From contig NZ_LRUC01000052.1 in NCBI RefSeq assembly GCF_001550095.1, positions 62,001 through 126,000 on the forward strand: a stretch of 64,000 nt of DNA, given 5' to 3'. Under the pieces are notes generated by a model. That model did no database searches. It saw nothing but the letters and a program-made list of their open reading frames with translations, and had not been told where the DNA came from. Shown here piece by piece: positions 1 through 7,914 of the stretch. A program made the translations under genes and the position numbers. The stretch is from Celeribacter ethanolicus (GTDB lineage: Bacteria > Pseudomonadota > Alphaproteobacteria > Rhodobacterales > Rhodobacteraceae). Position 1 is the stretch's first letter. Every line of letters starts with the position of its first letter.

Positions 1-459
1 TCCTCCGAGCCCTATGTGATCGAGAAAGAGGGCGGCTTCACCCCCGACGTCTTCCTGATCGCCGACGCCGGTTACTCGACCTATGCAACCACCATCGAGA
101 CGATGCAGAAGACCATCGACGAAGCCCCCGAGGCGGTGAAATGTTTTGTCGATGGCTCCGCGATCGGCTGGTACAACTACCTCTACAACGACAACTCGGC
201 GGCGAACGAGATGATCATGGCGGACAACCCCGACATGACGCAGGACAAGATTGATTTCGCCATCGAGAAGATGAAATCCGAGGGCATCGTCGACAGCGGC
301 GATGCGCTTGAACTCGGCATCGGCGCGATGACCGACGAGAAGATCGCGGATTTCTACGGCAAGATGGTCGACGCAGGCGTGATCGAGGCCGGCCTGGATT
401 ATTCCTCCGCCTACACGCTGGACTTCACCAACCAGAAAGTTGGCATGGACCTGAAATAA
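1..459 (+). CDS. ABC transporter substrate-binding protein, NMT1/THI5-like (3' part)
   Basis: This is the C-terminal part of a periplasmic solute-binding protein; the reading frame is open from the first base, so the start lies before the window. The visible 152 residues are acidic and match the C-terminal lobe of NMT1/THI5-like binding proteins of NitT/TauT importers, with an 'ADAGYSTYATT' segment and a late 'DYSSAYTLDFTNQ' stretch. It is followed after 68 bp by an ATPase and a permease of the same importer type, so it should be the ligand-binding subunit. Family members bind nitrate, taurine, hydroxymethylpyrimidine, riboflavin or related small molecules. The ligand cannot be read here, but the downstream enzymes suggest an N-containing ring compound. 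The gap to the ATPase is GC-rich with imperfect dyad symmetry and could act as an attenuator. Confidence 0.85.
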   Translation, partial: SSEPYVIEKEGGFTPDVFLIADAGYSTYATTIETMQKTIDEAPEAVKCFVDGSAIGWYNYLYNDNSAANEMIMADNPDMTQDKIDFAIEKMKSEGIVDSGDALELGIGAMTDEKIADFYGKMVDAGVIEAGLDYSSAYTLDFTNQKVGMDLK

Positions 460-527
460 GGCCCGCCCGAAGGACACGCGGGGGCGGCATTTTCCGGCCC
501 CGCGCGCTTTACTCCGAGACAACGCAC

Positions 528-1334
528 ATGACCCCTCCCACCTCCATCCCCCCCATGGGCCAGCGCGCAAAGCTTTTGGACATGTCCAATGTGGACAAGG
601 TTTTCAACGGCAATGTGGTGGCGCTCAAGGATATGAACCTGACCGTCAATCAGGGCGATTTCATCTCGCTCCTGGGCCCCTCGGGCTGCGGCAAATCCAC
701 GGCCCTGCGGCTGATTTCCGGGTTGATGCGCCCGACCTCGGGCCATATCGCCTGGGACGGCGGCATGAAGACCGGCGATCTTGGCGTGGTGTTCCAGGAA
801 CCCACCCTGATGCCCTGGGCGACCGTCGAAGAAAACGTCTGGCTGCCGTTCCGGCTTCGGGGCAAATCGCTCCGCGACGTGCAGGACGAGATCATGTGGG
901 CGCTCAAGATGGTGGGGCTGGAAAAATTCCAGCGCGCCTATCCGCGCGAGCTCTCGGGCGGCATGAAAATGCGGGTTTCCATCGCGCGCTCTCTGGTGAC
1001 CGAGCCGCGGCTGATCCTGATGGACGAACCTTTCGCGGCCTTGGACGAAATCACCCGCCACAAGTTGAACAACGACCTGCTTGAGCTGCGCGAAAAGCTC
1101 AAATGCACGGTGATTTTCGTCACCCACTCGGTGTTTGAGAGCGTCTTTCTTTCCGACCGGATCGTCGTCATGGCGGCACGCCCCGGACGGGTGTCCTCCG
1201 AAGTCACGGTCGATGCGCCCTACCCGCGCACCGAGGAATTCCGCACTTCGGCAGATTATGCCGAGCTGTGCCGCAAAGCCTCCGATGCGCTTCATGCGGC
1301 GATGAACGAACATGGCGCGAGGGCCTCGGCATGA
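528..1334 (+). CDS. ABC transporter ATP-binding protein, NitT/TauT family
   Basis: This is the cytoplasmic ATPase that would drive uptake together with the adjacent permease and binding protein. All ABC motifs are visible in 268 residues: Walker A 'GPSGCGKST' at about 50-58, Q-loop 'VFQEPTLMPW', signature 'LSGGMKMRVSIAR', Walker B 'LILMDEPFAALDE' and the switch histidine in 'VTHS'. The motif set and length are typical of TauB/SsuB/ThiZ-like ATPases. The ATG at 528 is used; a second in-frame ATG at 555 would remove only nine poorly conserved residues. The stop overlaps the permease start as ATGA, which indicates translational coupling. Confidence 0.93.
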   Translation: MTPPTSIPPMGQRAKLLDMSNVDKVFNGNVVALKDMNLTVNQGDFISLLGPSGCGKSTALRLISGLMRPTSGHIAWDGGMKTGDLGVVFQEPTLMPWATVEENVWLPFRLRGKSLRDVQDEIMWALKMVGLEKFQRAYPRELSGGMKMRVSIARSLVTEPRLILMDEPFAALDEITRHKLNNDLLELREKLKCTVIFVTHSVFESVFLSDRIVVMAARPGRVSSEVTVDAPYPRTEEFRTSADYAELCRKASDALHAAMNEHGARASA

Positions 1335-2185
1335 GCACAACCGATATGAACACCGCGCTTGTTGTGGACGAGGAAGAACTTCGTTACGCCCGCGCGCAAA
1401 AACGCGAGAAGATCGCCAAATGGGTTCTGCCCGTGGTGGTGATCGCACTGGCGATTTTCCTCTGGGATCGTCTGGTGGTGTGGAACGAAATCCCGCACTA
1501 TATCCTGCCGGGACCGGGGCTTGTGCTCAAGACCTTAGTTCAGGACTGGGGCATGCTGTCCTCGGCGCTTTTGGTAACGCTCAAGATCACGCTGGCGGCC
1601 CTCGCCGTGGCGGTGATTGGCGGCGTGGGTCTGGCGATCCTCTTCACCCAGTCGCGCTATTTCGAGATGTCGTTTTACCCCTTCGCGGTGATCCTTCAGG
1701 TGACGCCGGTGGTGTCCATCGCGCCCCTGATCTTCATCTATGTCGACAACCGGCTGGCGGCGCTTTTGCTCTGTGCCTGGATCGTGGCCTTCTTCCCGAT
1801 CCTTTCCAACACCACGCTGGGCCTCAATTCGACCGATCATAACCTGCGCGATCTCTATAAAATCTACGGCGCCACGCGCTGGCAACGGCTGCGCTATTTG
1901 CAACTGCCGACCGCTCTGCCCTATTTCTTGGGCGGGCTTCGCATCGCGGGTGGCCTGTCCCTGATCGGCGCCGTTGTGGCCGAATATGTCGCGGGCACCG
2001 GCGGCATCGGATCGGGGCTGGCGTTTCGCATTCTTGAGGCCGGTTACCGGCTCAACATTCCGCGCATGTTCGCGGCGCTTCTTCTGATCGCGGCGACAGG
2101 TGTCGTGATCTTCACCGCAGCCTCTTTGCTCTCTCATGCATTGCTGCACAAATGGCACGAAAGTGCAATCAAACGGGAGTCATAA
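1331..2185 (+). CDS. ABC transporter permease, NitT/TauT family
   Basis: This is the inner-membrane permease of the importer whose ATPase lies directly upstream. The 284-residue protein has an acidic cytoplasmic N-terminus, a first membrane segment near residues 33-50, five more hydrophobic segments, and an EAA-type coupling loop recognisable as 'LYKIYGATRWQRLRYLQLP'. That is the usual layout of TauC/SsuC-like BPD_transp_1 permeases. The start is placed at the ATG that overlaps the ATPase stop; a longer frame opening at 1268 would lie inside the ATPase gene. Its TAA stop is part of the ribosome-binding site (AAGGA) of the next gene, which ties the transporter to the downstream enzymes. Confidence 0.92.
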   Translation: MSTTDMNTALVVDEEELRYARAQKREKIAKWVLPVVVIALAIFLWDRLVVWNEIPHYILPGPGLVLKTLVQDWGMLSSALLVTLKITLAALAVAVIGGVGLAILFTQSRYFEMSFYPFAVILQVTPVVSIAPLIFIYVDNRLAALLLCAWIVAFFPILSNTTLGLNSTDHNLRDLYKIYGATRWQRLRYLQLPTALPYFLGGLRIAGGLSLIGAVVAEYVAGTGGIGSGLAFRILEAGYRLNIPRMFAALLLIAATGVVIFTAASLLSHALLHKWHESAIKRES

Positions 2186-2193
2186 GGACTTAT

Positions 2194-3483
2194 ATGAGCT
2201 TTTGCGTTCTGCCCAGCGGCGCGAAGACACTTCGAAATGTCACGGTCCCGGCCAGCCTCATAGGCCAATCCGGGGACCTCATTCTCACAGACCTCACCCT
2301 TCAAGACGGCAAGATTGTAAAAACGGACGCTGGGCAACCGGCCGAAACTACAATCGACACGCCACAGATCGACATGAAAGGCGCGATGGTCTTTCCGGCC
2401 TTCGTCGACATGCACACGCATCTCGACAAGGGCCACATCTGGCCCCGCGCCTCGAACCCCGATGGCAGCTTTATGGGGGCCTTGGAAACCGTTCACGCCG
2501 ATCATGCAAATTGGACGGCGGCGGATGTCGAAGCGCGGATGGATTTCGCGCTGCGCTGCGCCTATGCCCATGGCACCAAGGCAATCCGCACCCATATCGA
2601 CAGCCTGGACGCGCTGGCGTCTTCGTCCTTTGGCGTGGTCAAACGGATGCAGGACAAATGGGCCGGAAAGATCGAGCTACAGGCGTCCTGCCTCGTCGCG
2701 GTCGATAAGATTTTCAAGGATCAGGGCGACTTCCCGGCCATTGCGAAAATCGTTGCCGACGCCGGGCAAATCTTGGGCTCTGTCACCTATCCGGTGCCGG
2801 ATCTGAAAGAGCGTCTGTTGGATTTCTTCCACTTCGCGGTGATGTATGATCTCGACGTCGATTTCCATGTCGACGAGACCGACGATCCGACCTCTGACAC
2901 CCTGCGCACCATTGCGGAGACGGTGATCGAGCTTGGCTTTAAAAATCGCGTCACGGTGGGCCATTGCTGTTCCATTTCGGTGATGCCGGACGAAGTGGCG
3001 GACGAGATCATCGCGCTCGTCGCCAAGGCCGGTCTCAACGTCGTTTCCCTGCCGATGTGCAACATGTATCTGCAAGACCGCTACAAGGGCCGCACGCCAC
3101 GTTGGCGCGGTGTCACCATGGCGCATGAGTTGAACGCGGCGGGGGTCAATGTCTCCTTCGCCTCGGACAACACCCGCGATCCGTTCTACGCCTATGGCGA
3201 TCTCGACATGATCGAGGTGATGCGCGAGGCGACGCGGATTTGCCATCTCGACCACACGGATGTGCCTTGGGTGAACGCCTTTTTGACCAATCCGGCGCAG
3301 GCCTGTGGTTTTGACGCCCCGAGCCTGACGGAGGGCGCGCCTGCCGATCTGGTCATTTGCAACGCACGCGGCTGGACCGAGCTTTTCGCCCGGCCGCAAT
3401 CCGACAGGGTGGTTTTGCGCGACGGTGATCCCATCGACCGCACCCTGCCGTCTTACTCTGAACTCGATGACATCGTGAGCTAA
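2194..3483 (+). CDS. Cytosine-deaminase-like amidohydrolase
   Basis: This is a metal-dependent amidohydrolase of the cytosine deaminase type, 429 residues. Visible features are the metal-binding 'HTHLDKG' near residue 75, a central 'HVDET', 'GHCCS', and a late 'SDNTRDPF' carrying the catalytic aspartate, all in the order expected of the CodA branch. Such enzymes deaminate or hydrolyse cyclic amidines and amides in nucleobases, pterins and triazines. The substrate is unknown. An AAGGA ribosome-binding site five bases upstream and 8-bp spacing from the permease favour the ATG at 2194 over an earlier in-frame start at 2152. It is the first enzyme of the cluster and may act directly on the imported compound. 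Confidence 0.88.
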   Translation: MSFCVLPSGAKTLRNVTVPASLIGQSGDLILTDLTLQDGKIVKTDAGQPAETTIDTPQIDMKGAMVFPAFVDMHTHLDKGHIWPRASNPDGSFMGALETVHADHANWTAADVEARMDFALRCAYAHGTKAIRTHIDSLDALASSSFGVVKRMQDKWAGKIELQASCLVAVDKIFKDQGDFPAIAKIVADAGQILGSVTYPVPDLKERLLDFFHFAVMYDLDVDFHVDETDDPTSDTLRTIAETVIELGFKNRVTVGHCCSISVMPDEVADEIIALVAKAGLNVVSLPMCNMYLQDRYKGRTPRWRGVTMAHELNAAGVNVSFASDNTRDPFYAYGDLDMIEVMREATRICHLDHTDVPWVNAFLTNPAQACGFDAPSLTEGAPADLVICNARGWTELFARPQSDRVVLRDGDPIDRTLPSYSELDDIVS

Positions 3484-3487
3484 TATC

Positions 3488-4894
3488 ATGAACACCAATT
3501 CCGCTGCGGCCATGGCCGCCCTGTCCCATCTGGACATCGAAGAAAACCCCGCCACCGTCCGCAACAAATCGCGCGACTTCTTTTGGTACTCGCCAGTTTT
3601 GAAGGCCGAGATGGACCATTTGCAGGCCGATTTCGTGGTCAACCCGACCTCCGAGGCCGAGGTGATCGAGGTGCTCAAGACCTGCTACACCCATGACGTC
3701 CCCGTCACCTGTCGCGGCGGCGGCACCGGCAACTACGGGCAGGCCATGCCGCTCGCGGGCGGCTGTGTCATGCATCTGACAAAGATGAACAAGATCAAGG
3801 AGATCGGCGCGGGCTATGTCGTCGCCGAACCCGGCATCATCATCAAGGAGATGGACGCCGAGTTGAAAGAAAAATCGGGTCAGGAGCTGCGCATGTTCCC
3901 CTCGACCTATTCGCAGGCCTCTTTGGGCGGCTTCATCGCGGGCGGCTCCGGCGGGGTCGGATCGGCCAATTGGGGCGCTCTGCGTGATCTCGGCAACATC
4001 GACCGCCTGCGGGTGATCACCATGGAAGCCGAGCCCCGCGCGCTGGAGTTCACCGGCGAAGAGCTGCACCGCGTGTCCCACGCCTATGGCACCAACGGTA
4101 TCATCACCGAGATCGAAATGCCGCTCGCCCCCGCCTATGAGTGGGTCGAAATGTTCGTGCGGTTTGACACCTTCCGCATGGCGACCGAATTCGCGGGCGC
4201 CTTGACCGCAGAACCCGGCATTCTGATCAAGCTCGCCTCGGTCTACGCTGCCCCCATCGCGCATAAATATTTCCAGCGTGTGAAGGCCCATGTCACCGAG
4301 AGTGACCACCTCTGCGGCCTGATGGTCGCGCCGCACTCCATGGCGGGCTTCCAGACGCTTCTGGACCGCTATGAGGGGGCGGAGGTGATCTACCGCTCCG
4401 ATGATGTGCAATGGGATCGCCACCCCGGTCCGGTCTATGAATATGGCTGGAACCACACCACGCTGCGCGCGCTGAAGTTCGAGAAAGACCTGACCTATCT
4501 TCAGGTCCGCTACGGCGATGACATCGAAAAGATCATGAAGGCCTATGAGACCTTCAAGGACGATCTCTACATGCACCTTGAAGTCATGCGCGAGGGCGCA
4601 GGGCTGTCTTTTGCGGGGCTTCCGATTGTCTTCCCGAAAGACAAGGCGCAGCTCGATGACTTGGTTGCCAAACATGAGGCGATGGACTGCATGATCTTCA
4701 ACCCGCATCGCTACACTTTGGAGGAAGGCGGCCGTCAGTCCACGGACAAACGCCAGCTCGACTTCAAACGCGAGGCGGACCCGAAGGGTCTTTTGAACCC
4801 CGGCAAGATGATCGCCTGGGACGAGCCGGATTTCGACTACGCCGATATGTATTCCTACGCCAAGATCACGCCGAAACCTGAGGTGACGGAATGA
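3488..4894 (+). CDS. FAD-linked oxidase (GlcD/VAO-type)
   Basis: This 468-residue flavoprotein belongs to the FAD-binding-4 / VAO superfamily. The N-terminal FAD domain carries a pyrophosphate-binding loop recognisable as 'VTCRGGGTGNYGQ' near residues 77-89 and a 'GGFIAGGSGGVGS' segment near 155. The C-terminal half should be the substrate cap domain. Relatives oxidise hydroxy acids, lactones or alcohols and pass electrons to oxygen, quinone or another flavoprotein. It starts four bases after the amidohydrolase and overlaps the next reductase by ATGA, so it belongs to the same transcript. The two following flavodoxin-fold proteins could be redox partners; this is inference. The substrate is unassigned. 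Confidence 0.85.
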   Translation: MNTNSAAAMAALSHLDIEENPATVRNKSRDFFWYSPVLKAEMDHLQADFVVNPTSEAEVIEVLKTCYTHDVPVTCRGGGTGNYGQAMPLAGGCVMHLTKMNKIKEIGAGYVVAEPGIIIKEMDAELKEKSGQELRMFPSTYSQASLGGFIAGGSGGVGSANWGALRDLGNIDRLRVITMEAEPRALEFTGEELHRVSHAYGTNGIITEIEMPLAPAYEWVEMFVRFDTFRMATEFAGALTAEPGILIKLASVYAAPIAHKYFQRVKAHVTESDHLCGLMVAPHSMAGFQTLLDRYEGAEVIYRSDDVQWDRHPGPVYEYGWNHTTLRALKFEKDLTYLQVRYGDDIEKIMKAYETFKDDLYMHLEVMREGAGLSFAGLPIVFPKDKAQLDDLVAKHEAMDCMIFNPHRYTLEEGGRQSTDKRQLDFKREADPKGLLNPGKMIAWDEPDFDYADMYSYAKITPKPEVTE

Positions 4895-5481
4895 GTTCCA
4901 AAGGACGCGTTCTCGTCCTCTACGCCCACCCCTGCCCGGAAAGCTTCAACGCGGCGGTGCATGAGGTGGTCGTGGAGACGCTCAAAAAATCCGGCTGGGA
5001 GGTCGACGATTGCGATCTCAACGTCGAGGGGTTTCAACCGGTGCTTACGACGGAGGACCGTCGCGGCTATCACGACGAGCCCGCCAATATCGAACCGGTG
5101 CGCGCCTACGTCGAACGGCTACAGGCCACCGACGCGCTGGTCATGGTCTTCCCGGTGTGGAATTTCGGCTATCCGGCGATCCTCAAAGGCTTTCTCGACC
5201 GGATTTTCCTTCCGGGCGTGTCGTTTAAGCTCAAGGATGGCAAGGTCCGTCCGGGTCTCACCAACATCAAAAAGCTCTACGCCTGCACCACCTATGGCGG
5301 CACGCGGTTGCGCGCGATGATGAACGGCGACCCGCCCCGCAAATGCGTCACACGGCCGGTGTGGTATGCCTGTGGCATGCCGAAGAAGAAATACATCGCT
5401 TGCTATGACATGAACCGCAACGAGGAACCCAAGCTCAAAGCGCATCTGGAACGGGTGCGGCGCGAGATGGAGGCGATGTGA
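4891..5481 (+). CDS. NAD(P)H oxidoreductase, flavodoxin-fold (first of tandem pair)
   Basis: This is a 196-residue flavodoxin-fold NAD(P)H dehydrogenase/quinone reductase of the MdaB/KefF type (Flavodoxin_2). The N-terminus 'VLVLYAHPCPESFNAAVH' has the phosphate-binding loop of FMN/FAD quinone reductases, and 'VFPVWNFGYPAILKGFLDR' is the conserved isoalloxazine-side segment. It would reduce a flavin or quinone-like substrate with NAD(P)H. The start overlaps the upstream stop as ATGA and the stop overlaps the next start by one base, giving tight coupling with the FAD oxidase and the second reductase. It is clearly homologous to the next gene but diverged, so the pair may have specialised or form a heteromer. 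Confidence 0.87.
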   Translation: MSSKGRVLVLYAHPCPESFNAAVHEVVVETLKKSGWEVDDCDLNVEGFQPVLTTEDRRGYHDEPANIEPVRAYVERLQATDALVMVFPVWNFGYPAILKGFLDRIFLPGVSFKLKDGKVRPGLTNIKKLYACTTYGGTRLRAMMNGDPPRKCVTRPVWYACGMPKKKYIACYDMNRNEEPKLKAHLERVRREMEAM

Positions 5482-6101
5482 TGCAACGCGCTCTCGTCGT
5501 CTATTGTCACCCGCGCGAGACCTCGTTTAACCGAGGCATTCGCGACCTCGTGGTCGCGCGCCTTGAGGCCGCAGGCGTCGAGTATCGCCTGCGCGATCTC
5601 TATGCCGAGGGTTTCGATCCGGTCATGTCCGCCCATGAGCATGAAATCTACGAAAATGTACCGGAGAACCGTACCCTCGTGGAACGAGACTGCACGGACC
5701 TTGAGTGGTGCGACAGCCTGATCTTCGTCTATCCGACCTGGTGGTACGGCCTGCCCGCGATGCTCAAGGGCTGGCTCGACCGCACCATGGTCTCGGGCGT
5801 GGCCTTCATCATGCCGCAAAAGGAAGGCGATGACATCAAACCCGGCCTGACCCACATCACCAAACTGGGCGTTTTCACCACCTGCGGTGCCTCGCGTTGG
5901 CTGACCTTCTTTGTCGGCGCCCCCGGCAAACGCACCTTGATGCGCGGGCTGCGGGTGATCTTGGCCAAGCGGTGCAAGACCGCCTTTGCAGCGCATTTCC
6001 TGATGGACAGTTCGACACCGGAAAGCCGTGCGAAACACCTGACACGGGTGCAAAAACGGCTCGACAAACTGATCGCGGCGCCTGCGCCGAAGGAGGGATA
6101 A
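5481..6101 (+). CDS. NAD(P)H oxidoreductase, flavodoxin-fold (second of tandem pair)
   Basis: This is the second flavodoxin-fold NAD(P)H oxidoreductase in tandem, 206 residues. It has the same motif plan as its upstream neighbour: an N-terminal 'ALVVYCHPRETSFN' loop and 'VYPTWWYGLPAMLKGWLDR' near residues 76-94. The WWYG form is the one most common in the MdaB-like branch. The ATG used here shares its first base with the preceding TGA; an in-frame GTG lies one codon earlier. It is followed directly by the oxygenase-like gene, whose start abuts its stop with a good GGAGGG ribosome-binding site overlapping the end of this gene. The role is probably electron supply or reduction of a quinoid or aromatic intermediate. 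Confidence 0.87.
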   Translation: MQRALVVYCHPRETSFNRGIRDLVVARLEAAGVEYRLRDLYAEGFDPVMSAHEHEIYENVPENRTLVERDCTDLEWCDSLIFVYPTWWYGLPAMLKGWLDRTMVSGVAFIMPQKEGDDIKPGLTHITKLGVFTTCGASRWLTFFVGAPGKRTLMRGLRVILAKRCKTAFAAHFLMDSSTPESRAKHLTRVQKRLDKLIAAPAPKEG

Positions 6102-7028
6102 ATGGAGATACCTGTTCTCGATTGGAGCCGCTTTGCCACCGGTTCAGACGTCGATGGCTTTGTGCAAGACCTCGGGAAGGCCTGCCGCGACACGGGGTTT
6201 TTCCTTGTCTCAAACCACGGCATTCCCGAGGATTTGGTCAAAGATGTCTTCGCCAAGGGGGACGCCTTCTTCGCGCTGCCCATGGCGGAAAAAGCGAAAA
6301 TCGACATCAGGGGCAACCCGCACAACCGCGGCTGGGCCTGTCAGGGCTCGGAGGCCTTGGACGAAAAATCCGGTCAGATGGACCGCAAAGAGGCCTTCAA
6401 CGTCGGTTTCGACCTGCCCTCTGACGATCCGCGTGTGCTGGCTGGCGAACCGTTTCGCGGCGTGAATGTCTGGCCTGACGTGCCGGGCTTTCGCGATACC
6501 ATGCTCGACTATTATGACGCCGTGCTGCACCTCTCGGTCGCGTTGCACCGGGCCTTCGAGATGGATTTGAACCTGCCCGAAGGCTACTTCCCGCCGCATT
6601 TCACCGAACCTATGGCGACGCTCCGTGTCCTCTCCTACCCGGCAGCGCCCGACGGAGACGGCATCGGTGCAGGCGCGCATACGGATTACGGCTCTGTCAC
6701 GATGCTCATGACCGACGGTGTCGGCGGCCTGCAAGTCAAACCGCGCGGCGGCGACTGGATCGACGTGCCGCATGTGCCGGGCGCCTATGTGGTCAACATC
6801 GGCGATTGCCTGATGCGTTGGTCGAATGACATTTACGTCTCGACCCCGCACCGGGTGTTGCCGCCGAAAACCGCCCGCCGCTCCATCGCCTTTTTCCTCG
6901 ACCCGAACCCCGACAGCGTGATTGCCGCCCTGCCGGGCACGGGCGAGGCCAAATACCCCGCCGTCACCGGCGCCGATTATCTGCGCGCGCGGCTCGACGC
7001 GACATACACACCTAAGGACATCACATGA
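6102..7028 (+). CDS. 2-oxoglutarate/Fe(II)-dependent oxygenase, isopenicillin-N-synthase-like
   Basis: This is a 308-residue member of the non-haem iron oxygenase family that includes isopenicillin N synthase and plant-type 2-oxoglutarate dioxygenases. The N-terminal DIOX_N domain contains 'DTGFFLVSNHGI' near residue 29. The iron-binding HxD pair is in 'HTDYGSVT' and the distal histidine in 'STPHRVL', followed by the 2-oxoglutarate-binding arginine in 'RRSIAFF', so the facial triad is complete. Such enzymes hydroxylate, demethylate or ring-modify substrates; several bacterial relatives act on nucleobases or amino acids. It abuts the upstream reductase and overlaps the creatininase-family gene by ATGA. 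The substrate is unknown. Confidence 0.9.
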   Translation: MEIPVLDWSRFATGSDVDGFVQDLGKACRDTGFFLVSNHGIPEDLVKDVFAKGDAFFALPMAEKAKIDIRGNPHNRGWACQGSEALDEKSGQMDRKEAFNVGFDLPSDDPRVLAGEPFRGVNVWPDVPGFRDTMLDYYDAVLHLSVALHRAFEMDLNLPEGYFPPHFTEPMATLRVLSYPAAPDGDGIGAGAHTDYGSVTMLMTDGVGGLQVKPRGGDWIDVPHVPGAYVVNIGDCLMRWSNDIYVSTPHRVLPPKTARRSIAFFLDPNPDSVIAALPGTGEAKYPAVTGADYLRARLDATYTPKDIT

Positions 7029-7813
7029 GACGCTTTGACTGGGCCGAGTTCCGCACCACGGAATTCGCCACCTTTGACCCCGAGAAAACCATCGTCATCC
7101 TGCCCACAGCCGCCGTGGAACAGCATGGGCCGCATCTGCCCGTGGGCGTCGACACCTACATCAACGAGGGCATGCTGGCGGAACTGCGCGCCACCTGCCC
7201 CGAGGACCTCGACATCCTCATCCTGCCGGTGCAGGCGGTCGGCAAATCGAACGAACATATCCACGCCAAGGGCACACTGACATACACTGCCAAGACTGCG
7301 CTTGATGCCTGGACCGAGATCGGGCTTTCCGTGGCGCGCGCCGGTCTCAAGAAAATGGTGATCGTCAATTCCCATGGCGGGAACCTGGACCTGATCTCCA
7401 TTCTGGGGCGTGAATTGCGCGTGCAGGCGGGCATGATGGTCGTGAAATGCCAATGGGGCAATTTTGGCAAACCCGAGGGCATGTATAGCACGCAAGAGAG
7501 CAATTTTGGCATCCATGGCGGCGATCTTGAGACTTCCCTGATGCTGCATTTCAAGCCCGCTTTGGTGGATATGGAGATGGCCGAGGATTTCCGTTCGACG
7601 GCGGAGACCGCGCCGATTTCTCCGATTGGTCCGGTGAACCTCGCGTGGGTCTCGAAGGATTTGAACCCGAAAGGCACGGTGGGCGAGGCGCATCTGGCGA
7701 CGGCTGAAAAAGGGGCCGCGACCTGTGCGCATCAGGTGGCGGGCTTTGTTGAGATGCTCAAGGAGTTGCGCGATTTGTCGACGGAGGGCTATGCGCGGAC
7801 GATCCCGGAGTGA
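7025..7813 (+). CDS. Creatininase-family hydrolase
   Basis: This is a 262-residue member of the creatininase family of metal-dependent cyclic-amide hydrolases. The metal-ligand motifs are present: 'EQHGPHLP' near residues 38-45 followed by an aspartate, 'NSHGGN' near 117, and 'IHGGDLETS' near 163 with the expected His and Glu. Members open creatinine, deformylate FAPy intermediates, or cleave other amide bonds. It closes the seven-enzyme-plus-transporter operon and overlaps the oxygenase by four bases. Together with the cytosine-deaminase-like enzyme it gives the cluster two amide/amidine hydrolases, which supports an N-heterocycle as substrate. Two hairpins follow, the second a clear terminator. 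Confidence 0.9.
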   Translation: MRRFDWAEFRTTEFATFDPEKTIVILPTAAVEQHGPHLPVGVDTYINEGMLAELRATCPEDLDILILPVQAVGKSNEHIHAKGTLTYTAKTALDAWTEIGLSVARAGLKKMVIVNSHGGNLDLISILGRELRVQAGMMVVKCQWGNFGKPEGMYSTQESNFGIHGGDLETSLMLHFKPALVDMEMAEDFRSTAETAPISPIGPVNLAWVSKDLNPKGTVGEAHLATAEKGAATCAHQVAGFVEMLKELRDLSTEGYARTIPE

Positions 7814-7821
7814 GGAGCCCT

Positions 7822-7856
7822 GTGATCACCTGCCCTCCGGACGGTCAGGTGATCAC
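7822..7856. repeat. 11-bp perfect inverted repeat between convergent genes
   Basis: GTGATCACCTG (7822-7832) is mirrored exactly by CAGGTGATCAC (7846-7856) around a 13-base loop. No T-run follows, so it is not a standard terminator. It sits in the short convergent gap just before the bidirectional terminator. It could stabilise the 3' end of the catabolic transcript or be a protein-binding dyad. Confidence 0.6.
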
Positions 7857-7888
7857 GCGGCGGCCTTCGGTCTTGTTCCGCGTGAAAA

Positions 7889-7914
7889 GAAGGGGGCCAT
7901 TTGGCCCCCTTTCC
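7889..7914. terminator. Bidirectional rho-independent terminator
   Basis: A near-perfect stem, AGGGGGCCA paired with TGGCCCCCT around a TT loop, lies at 7891-7910. It is flanked by A-rich sequence on the left and a T-rich run on the right, so it can terminate both the catabolic operon (+) and the polyamine-type ABC operon (-), which converge here. Confidence 0.85.
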
